From the NCBI GenBank assembly GCA_020073015.1, contig JAIQFZ010000034.1, positions 1-48,419 of the forward strand: a DNA stretch of 48,419 nucleotides, in the 5' to 3' direction. The DNA is from Terriglobia bacterium (lineage in GTDB: Bacteria; Acidobacteriota; Terriglobia; Terriglobales; Acidobacteriaceae). Shown here in pieces: positions 43,800-48,419 of this stretch (the first letter of the stretch is position 1; every line of letters begins with the position of its first letter). The notes under the pieces are model-generated. The model made no database searches and was not told the origin of the DNA. It saw only the letters and a program-made list of their open reading frames with translations. Made by a program: the position numbers and the translations under genes.

Positions 43800-43852
43800 G
43801 GTACCCAGGTTACCGAAATGTGCCTACTAGCCAAAAGGACACTTTTGCCTAG
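43800..43852. promoter_or_regulatory. Two palindromes in the hxlR/reductase divergent region
   Basis: GGTACCCAGGTTACC (43800-43814) is palindromic apart from two mispaired position pairs. A 26-bp element follows: CTAG-C-CAAAAG (43827-43837), GACA, CTTTTG-C-CTAG (43842-43852), with 10 of 11 pairs matched. Palindromes of this length next to an HxlR gene are good operator candidates for autoregulation and for control of the divergent gene at 43931. Confidence 0.55.
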
Positions 43853-43930
43853 AATAGGCCCTTTGGCTGTAGAGAATACCTGATTCCAAGGATCTTGAAA
43901 ATACCTGCGATGGGGTTCGGGGTACACACA

Positions 43931-45043
43931 ATGAGCGACAAGAGGCCGGTCGTTATCTACGGTGCAAATGGATTTTCTGGTCGGCTGGTGGCGGAGTTTC
44001 TGCGCGAGTTCAACATTCCATTCATCGCTGCGGGCCGCAGCCGCGCCCGGCTCGAGGAAGTGATGAATCATGTGCCCGGGATCGAGACCGCTGACTATGA
44101 GATTGCCGAAACCGCCGGCTCGCAGGAGGAACTCGTCAAACTCTTCGCGGGAGCCAAGGTCGTCTGTAACACGGCAGGCCCGTTTATCTACAACGGACCG
44201 CGTGTGATTGAAGCTGCGCTGGAGGCGGGATGCCACTACCTGGATATCGGCGGCGAGCAGGCGTGGTTGCGGCAAGTGTCGGAAAAGTGGGGCGAGAGGT
44301 TCGCAAAACGCGGGCTGCTGGCTGCGCCCGCTACCGCGTTCATGTCGGCGGTGAGTGACTCCGCGGCGCGTCTATGCCTAGAGAACGGCGCGATTGACAC
44401 GCTCGAGATTCTCACAATGTTTAAGGGCAATCCCACGTTTGGGTCAACGCAAACAATTTTTGCGGTGATTCAGACCGACGCATACTACTTGGAGCAGAAT
44501 CAGTACAAGCCCTGGCCGCGCGCCACGCGCTATGAGGTCGCCGTGCCCGGTACGATTCAGATGCAACTCGCCCTGGCGTGGGGTGGCTTTCCGCATCCGG
44601 TGTGGTTCAAAGAGCATCCGCAGGTGGCGAATGTTCGATCCTTCGGAGGATTACTCGACCGTCAAATCATGGAAGGGATCGCGGCGACCGAGAAAGTTTT
44701 TGAGGAGCAGATTCGGCCACTGCCGCGTCCGGAGCAGGAAAAACGTTTAGCGGAAATGGCCAACGCGGTGCAAGGCGGCACGCCCCCGCGCGAAAATTCC
44801 CGGGAGCACCGCACCATTGATGTGGTGGTCGGGCGCGGCAGCACCGACTCTGTACAGTGTGTTGTGTTTGGGACCTGTTGTTATCGCCAAACTGGACTGA
44901 TTCAGGCATTTGCGGCACAACAACTGGTCCGCGCGGCTCCGCGCAAGGTCGGGTTCGCGTCGGCGGCAGAGGCATTTGGTGCTCGGGAGATCCTTCGGGT
45001 TCTGGAAAGCCACGGGCTCTCAAAAGCGAAAATGTCCTGCTGA
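43931..45043 (+). CDS. Saccharopine-dehydrogenase-like NAD(P)-binding protein
   Basis: 370 aa from ATG 43931 (MSDKRPVVIYGANGFSGRLV). Rossmann motif YGANGFSGRL near residues 10-19, AGRSRARLEEV, VCNTAGPFIYNGPRVIEAALEAGCHYLDIGGE, as in the saccharopine dehydrogenase/trans-acting enoyl-reductase-like family. The C-terminal half (FKGNPTFGSTQTIFAVI, GTCCYRQTGLIQAFAAQQLV) is family-typical but does not name a substrate. Such proteins often reduce carbonyl or enoyl groups. Divergent from the HxlR-thiolase pair across the palindromes, and 57 bp before the next CoA ligase. The start could be ATG 43910. Confidence 0.75.
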   Translation: MSDKRPVVIYGANGFSGRLVAEFLREFNIPFIAAGRSRARLEEVMNHVPGIETADYEIAETAGSQEELVKLFAGAKVVCNTAGPFIYNGPRVIEAALEAGCHYLDIGGEQAWLRQVSEKWGERFAKRGLLAAPATAFMSAVSDSAARLCLENGAIDTLEILTMFKGNPTFGSTQTIFAVIQTDAYYLEQNQYKPWPRATRYEVAVPGTIQMQLALAWGGFPHPVWFKEHPQVANVRSFGGLLDRQIMEGIAATEKVFEEQIRPLPRPEQEKRLAEMANAVQGGTPPRENSREHRTIDVVVGRGSTDSVQCVVFGTCCYRQTGLIQAFAAQQLVRAAPRKVGFASAAEAFGAREILRVLESHGLSKAKMSC

Positions 45044-45100
45044 GTCCTGGCCCCAAACGGTACGTCTGATGTCCGGCTAGTCCGACAACGCTGTTCAGTC

Positions 45101-46672
45101 ATGCGAGCGATCGACTACTTCGACAAGAGCGCCGCGATTCATCCTGACCGCCTCGCGATCGTGGACGGCGATACGCGGTACTCCTATGTTGAGACGCGTT
45201 GTTATAGCGAGCGGATCGCGCGTGCGATGTGGGCGAATGGCTTACAAAGGGAACAGCGCGCCGCCATCTGCTCACAGAATCATCCCGCCGTGCTGTTCTG
45301 CATGCTGGGCATTCTGCGGGCTGGTGCAGCTTGGGTTCCCATCAACTCTCGCAATGCCACCGACGCGAATGTTGAGTATTTGAACTATTCCGAAACAGCC
45401 TGGCTTTTCTACCACAGCCGATTTCGGGATGAGGCGTGCAAAATCAAGGCGCGGGCTCCTTCTTTACGGCACCTGATCTGTCTCGATGCGGACGACGGAG
45501 ACAATCCCTCGCTCGCAAGTTTCCTGGCACAAGGCGCCGACGCGCAGGAACCGGACTGGGCGGATGCTCACGGCAACCTGGATCGCATGATGATGGGATT
45601 GGTGCCCACCGGCGGCACGACCGGCCCGGCCCGGGGGGTGCGCGTCACGAACCTTGCCTGGGGCACGATGACGGAGATGGCAACGCAGTACTGGAGAGGC
45701 GGTGATTGCACTCCGGTCTGCTTGTGCACTGCGCCTCTGTCTCACGCCGCCGGGGTTGTTGCGTTCACGATGTTCGCGCTCGGGGGAACGAACGTCATCC
45801 TGCCAGGCTTTGATGCACTGGCAGTCTTGCGCGCGATCGAACAGTACTGCGTGACCCATCTCTTCCTTCCCCCGACCGCGTTCTATGCGTTGCTGGCGCA
45901 CCCTGACGTTGGGAAATTCGACTACTCCAGTTTGCGTATTTTTCTGCTGGCGGGTTCACCCGTATCCCCAGACAAGTTCAAGAAAGGCGTCGAGATCTTC
46001 GGACCTTGTATGTGCCAGTCTTATGGGCAGACGGAAGCGCCGATGCTTCTGACCTTTCTGGACCCAGCCACGACAGCAGCGGCAGCGGCCGGTGATCACC
46101 CCGAGCGTCTTCGCAGTTGTGGCAGGTCCACTTCCGCAGTGCGCGTCGCAATCATGAATGAGGCTGGCGAGATTCTTCCGCCCCGCCAATGCGGTGAAAT
46201 CGTGGCGCGCGGAACGCTTGTCACTGGCGGGTATCACAATCTTCCCGAAGCCACGGCGGAAATCCGGGCATACGGCTGGCACCACACCGGCGACGTTGGC
46301 TATATCGACGAGGACGGATATGTGTACATCGTCGACCGCAAGAAGGACATGATCATCAGCGGCGGGTTCAACGTATATTGTGCTGAAGTCGAGTCGGCCA
46401 TCATGGCATTGCCGGAGGTCCAGGAGTGCGCTGTGATTGGCGTGCCCGATGAGAAGTGGGGTGAAGCGGTCAAGGCCATTGTTGTCCTGAAGGATGGGGA
46501 GTCGCTCAACGAGGAGGCCCTCCTCGCCCACTGCAAGGTGACGCTGGGCGGCGTGAAGTCGCCCAAGTCGGTGGAGTTCTGGCGGGAGATCCCCAAGACT
46601 CCAGCCGGGAAGTTGGACCGCAAGACGATGCGCAGGCCCTACTGGGCCGCGGCGGATCGCGAAGTCCATTGA
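45101..46672 (+). CDS. AMP-forming CoA ligase (fatty-acid/aryl type), variant P-loop
   Basis: 523 aa ANL enzyme: VPTGGTTGPARGV (P-loop; the usual Lys is Arg here), SYGQTEAPM, YGWHHTGDVGYID, DRKKDMIISGGFNVY and PAGKLDRKTM with the C-terminal catalytic Lys. The P-loop Lys binds the ATP phosphates, and Lys-to-Arg is unusual but not necessarily inactivating, since the adenylation Lys at the C terminus is kept. Start ATG 45101. One base separates its stop from the next ATG (TGA-G-ATG), so it is probably co-transcribed with the lipoyl/E1 genes. A third ligase in the window, so several carboxylic acids may be activated. Confidence 0.87.
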   Translation: MRAIDYFDKSAAIHPDRLAIVDGDTRYSYVETRCYSERIARAMWANGLQREQRAAICSQNHPAVLFCMLGILRAGAAWVPINSRNATDANVEYLNYSETAWLFYHSRFRDEACKIKARAPSLRHLICLDADDGDNPSLASFLAQGADAQEPDWADAHGNLDRMMMGLVPTGGTTGPARGVRVTNLAWGTMTEMATQYWRGGDCTPVCLCTAPLSHAAGVVAFTMFALGGTNVILPGFDALAVLRAIEQYCVTHLFLPPTAFYALLAHPDVGKFDYSSLRIFLLAGSPVSPDKFKKGVEIFGPCMCQSYGQTEAPMLLTFLDPATTAAAAAGDHPERLRSCGRSTSAVRVAIMNEAGEILPPRQCGEIVARGTLVTGGYHNLPEATAEIRAYGWHHTGDVGYIDEDGYVYIVDRKKDMIISGGFNVYCAEVESAIMALPEVQECAVIGVPDEKWGEAVKAIVVLKDGESLNEEALLAHCKVTLGGVKSPKSVEFWREIPKTPAGKLDRKTMRRPYWAAADREVH

Positions 46673-46673
46673 G

Positions 46674-46970
46674 ATGTGCTGCAAGAGGCCGGGGAGGTCT
46701 GTCATCATTACCACGCTGAAGGTTCCGAAAACGGGCGGGATTCCTACGACCAAGGTTAGCGTTCTGCGCTGGCTCAAACATGAAGGAGATTCCATTCACC
46801 CAGGCGATCCAGTGGTTGAACTGGAGACCGACAAGGTGAGTTACGAACTGGAGTCTCCGACGGAGGGAATTCTGTTGAGGATTATGGCGCAGGAGAATGC
46901 GCAGGTCCCGGTTGGAGGTCCGTTGTGCCAGATTGGCCAGCCGGGAGATTCTGTGTCGTCGAAGGAGTGA
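46674..46970 (+). CDS. Stand-alone lipoyl-domain protein
   Basis: 98 aa biotinyl/lipoyl domain: KVPKTGGIPTTKVSVLRWLKHEGD, then the lipoylation motif ETDKVSYE with Lys54, then ESPTEGILLRIMAQENAQVPVGGPLC. The E2 catalytic and peripheral-binding domains are missing, so it serves as a free swinging arm or part of a reduced 2-oxoacid dehydrogenase complex with the E1 alpha (3 bp after) and E1 beta. The ATG 46674 start adds nine odd residues (MCCKRPGRS); a strong GGGGAGG at 46691-46697 six to nine bases before ATC/ATT codons would fit an ATC or ATT start at the domain edge (46704-46709). Confidence 0.8.
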   Translation: MCCKRPGRSVIITTLKVPKTGGIPTTKVSVLRWLKHEGDSIHPGDPVVELETDKVSYELESPTEGILLRIMAQENAQVPVGGPLCQIGQPGDSVSSKE

Positions 46971-46973
46971 GCG

Positions 46974-48011
46974 ATGCCAATGCCAATGAGAGAAGGTCTG
47001 GGAAATGATCGGCTGGTCTGGATGTACACGCAGATGGCCCGCATTCGTGAGTTTGAGGAGCACGTGAAGCGCACCTTCCTCGAACATCCGGGAGCGATGC
47101 GCGGGCACACCCACTTGGCCGATGGAGCGGAAGCTTCCATCGTTGGAGCCCTGGCCACGCGGCACGCGGACGATCTGGCGATGCCAAGCTATCGTTGCCA
47201 TGCGCAACCGATCGTGCTGGGAACGCCGCCACGAAAAATGATGGCCGAACTCTATGGCCGGAAAGACGGGCTGTGCAAGGGGTTTGGCGGGTCGATGCAT
47301 TTGTCGGATCCGGTGAATCATTTCCCGGGGACGTCGGGCATTGTGGGGCAGAGCATCGCGCATGCTGCTGGCGCTGCATTGACCGCTCAGGTCAAGAAGA
47401 CCGGCCAGGTGGTCTATTGCTTTTTTGGAGATGGCGCGGCCAAGCAGGGAGCATTCTTCGAAACGTTGAACCTGTCGGCCGTGTGGAAGCTGCCGGTGGT
47501 GTTCATTTTGGAAAATAACGAATACCAGGCCTACACGCACATCAGCCTGGAAGATGCCAACTACATGGCGGGGGATCCGCTGTCGAAGAAGGCGGCGGCT
47601 TTCAGCATTCCGGGGGTGACCGTGGATGGGACCGATCCGCTGAAGGTTTATGACGAAGTGGGGAAAGCCGCGGCCCGTGCCCGCGCCGGAGAGGGCCCGA
47701 GTCTGATCGAGTCGAAGTTCTATCGCTTCAGCGCACACGGCAATGCCATCACGGTGCCGCCCGCGCCTACGCAGTTCCCCGAGCACGAGGCGGTGGGCGT
47801 CTATGGCAATAAGGACGAGTACAAGTCAGCCCGGGAGCGGGATCCAAACAAGCTATTCCGAGCCCTGCTGCTTCGCCAAGGCGTGCTCACGGAAGGTGAT
47901 GCGAAGAAGATCGAAGACAGCGCGCGCGCAGAAATGGACGATGCGGTGGCGTTTGCCCTGGCCAGTCCGTTGCCGTCGCCTGAAGAGGCGACCAACTACG
48001 TGTACGCATAG
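46974..48011 (+). CDS. 2-oxoacid dehydrogenase E1 alpha (pyruvate/acetoin type)
   Basis: 345 aa from ATG 46974, AAGGAG 8 bases upstream. ThDP-binding region GDGAAKQGAFFETLNLSAVWKLPVVFILENN with both the GDG start and the final NN; GKDGLCKGFGGSMHLSD-like segment (RKDGLCKGFGGSMHLS) for substrate channel; SAHG near residue 256 with the conserved His. Length and motifs match acetoin or pyruvate dehydrogenase E1 alpha. With the lipoyl protein before it and an E1 beta start after it (9 bp gap), it would form an oxidative decarboxylation unit, but no E2 core or E3 is visible and the beta gene is broken, so function here is doubtful. Confidence 0.9.
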   Translation: MPMPMREGLGNDRLVWMYTQMARIREFEEHVKRTFLEHPGAMRGHTHLADGAEASIVGALATRHADDLAMPSYRCHAQPIVLGTPPRKMMAELYGRKDGLCKGFGGSMHLSDPVNHFPGTSGIVGQSIAHAAGAALTAQVKKTGQVVYCFFGDGAAKQGAFFETLNLSAVWKLPVVFILENNEYQAYTHISLEDANYMAGDPLSKKAAAFSIPGVTVDGTDPLKVYDEVGKAAARARAGEGPSLIESKFYRFSAHGNAITVPPAPTQFPEHEAVGVYGNKDEYKSARERDPNKLFRALLLRQGVLTEGDAKKIEDSARAEMDDAVAFALASPLPSPEEATNYVYA

Positions 48012-48019
48012 GAGATCGT

Positions 48020-48187
48020 ATGGCGCAGGAAATGATGTATGGAGAAGCGATGGCGACGGCCATCATCGAAGAAATGCAGCGCGATCCGAATGTCATCTTC
48101 TACGGCCAGAATATGGCACATTGTGGGCGAGCCAAAATTCCAAGTCGAAGGGACTGCGGTCTATCTCGACGTCGAGGCCCTTCCTGA
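48020..48187 (+). pseudogene. Truncated 2-oxoacid dehydrogenase E1 beta (first ~31 codons), then foreign sequence
   Basis: The frame begins with MAQEMMYGEAMATAIIEEM and DPNVIFYGQNMA, a normal E1 beta N terminus (family about 325-330 aa), but after codon about 31 the E1 beta pattern stops and the frame ends at TGA 48185-48187. From about 48111 another frame carries an unrelated RNase H-like sequence. The rest of E1 beta is missing from the window. Either an insertion or deletion joined two loci, or the assembly is chimeric here. Confidence 0.75.
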
Positions 48188-48419
48188 CCGCGATTTCTAC
48201 TATTTGGTTGGAGCCCGCGTGAGGCCAGCTGACGGATTTGTGCAACATAGTTTTTGGGCTGACGACGTCATTGCTGAAAGGAAGGTATGGGCTGATTTTC
48301 TGCGCTTTTTGGTGAGCGTGGGCAACCCGACATTGATTCACTACGGAAGCTTCGAAACGACATTTTTCAAGCGAATGTGCGCCCGATACGGTGGTCCGCC
48401 TGCGGACACGCCCGGGGCT
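48111..48419 (+). CDS. Internal fragment of an RNase H-like (TM0106/RecB-like) nuclease
   Basis: In the frame of codon 48123 an open frame runs to the right edge: GEPKFQVEGTAVYLDVEAL, PDRDFYYLVGARV, FWADDVIAERKVWADFLRFL, PTLIHYGSFETTFFKRM. This is the predicted RNase H-like domain of the TM0106/YprB type, with the first acidic residue in YLDVEAL. It has no start of its own at the junction (a GTG at 48123 lacks a ribosome site) and its normal N-terminal half is absent, so it is a fragment fused to the E1 beta start by rearrangement or misassembly. Confidence 0.65.
   Translation, partial: MWHIVGEPKFQVEGTAVYLDVEALPDRDFYYLVGARVRPADGFVQHSFWADDVIAERKVWADFLRFLVSVGNPTLIHYGSFETTFFKRMCARYGGPPADTPGA

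Overview
The window looks like a chromosomal piece of an Acidobacteriota bacterium (Terriglobia-like). The grounds are two very large Oar-type TonB-dependent receptors with an N-terminal carboxypeptidase-regulatory-like domain, many short GC-rich hairpins of the kind common between genes in that phylum, and generally moderate-to-high GC. The phylum call is inference from gene style; no rRNA or other phylogenetic marker is present.

Region 1 (1-2060) is compositionally distinct, with very GC-rich third positions. It carries a minus-strand cassette: a tyrosine recombinase broken by a -1 frameshift at a CCCAAAC heptamer, then a 143-aa unknown protein, a 68-aa Cys-rich protein and a small membrane protein that runs off the left edge. 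All three junctions after the recombinase are GTGA stop/start overlaps. Region 2 (2288-8715) is a minus-strand run, TonB receptor - cytochrome c - pobA, divergent from a LysR regulator, with an ATAC-N7-GTAT box between them. Region 3 (8753-18261) is a mixed oxidation and transport block: an MRJP/yellow-like protein, a ketopantoate-reductase-like enzyme, a benzoylformate-decarboxylase-like ThDP enzyme, a Tat-exported small subunit plus GMC dehydrogenase, an ActP/DUF485 symporter pair, a TIM-barrel isomerase and a cupin.

Region 4 (18394-30034) is the core: a plus-strand operon with a PaaK-like CoA ligase, then HyuA-like, zinc gamma-like, HyuA-like, HyuB-like and URO-D-like subunits in the order and sizes of acetophenone carboxylase (apcABCDE), then a 4-hydroxybenzoyl-CoA thioesterase and a PQQ alcohol dehydrogenase with a fused cytochrome c. 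Region 5 (30090-35187) holds a VanA-like Rieske oxygenase, a SAM methyltransferase and two MetE-core-like zinc methyltransferases. Region 6 (35348-43784) repeats the TonB receptor - cytochrome c module, followed by an acyl-CoA ligase, a TetR regulator, a thiolase and an HxlR regulator. Region 7 (43931-48419) has a saccharopine-dehydrogenase-like protein, another CoA ligase, a free-standing lipoyl domain and the E1 alpha of a 2-oxoacid dehydrogenase. Its E1 beta gene breaks off after about 31 codons and runs into an unrelated RNase H-like nuclease fragment.

Read together, the genes describe a route not previously described, as far as I know, in this lineage. A hydroxylated aryl methyl ketone (4-hydroxyacetophenone or a lignin-type relative) would be carboxylated to an aroylacetate, activated with CoA, cleaved by the thiolase to an aroyl-CoA plus acetyl-CoA, hydrolysed by the thioesterase to 4-hydroxybenzoate, and hydroxylated by PobA to protocatechuate; the VanA-like enzyme would deal with methoxylated relatives. 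Three near-identical operators (consensus AACGNACGTTCGCTNGA) lie before the carboxylase operon, before the second TonB receptor and at the tetR/ligase promoter region, which ties these parts into one putative TetR regulon. No ring-cleavage dioxygenase and no VanB-type reductase is visible, so the route is incomplete inside this window.
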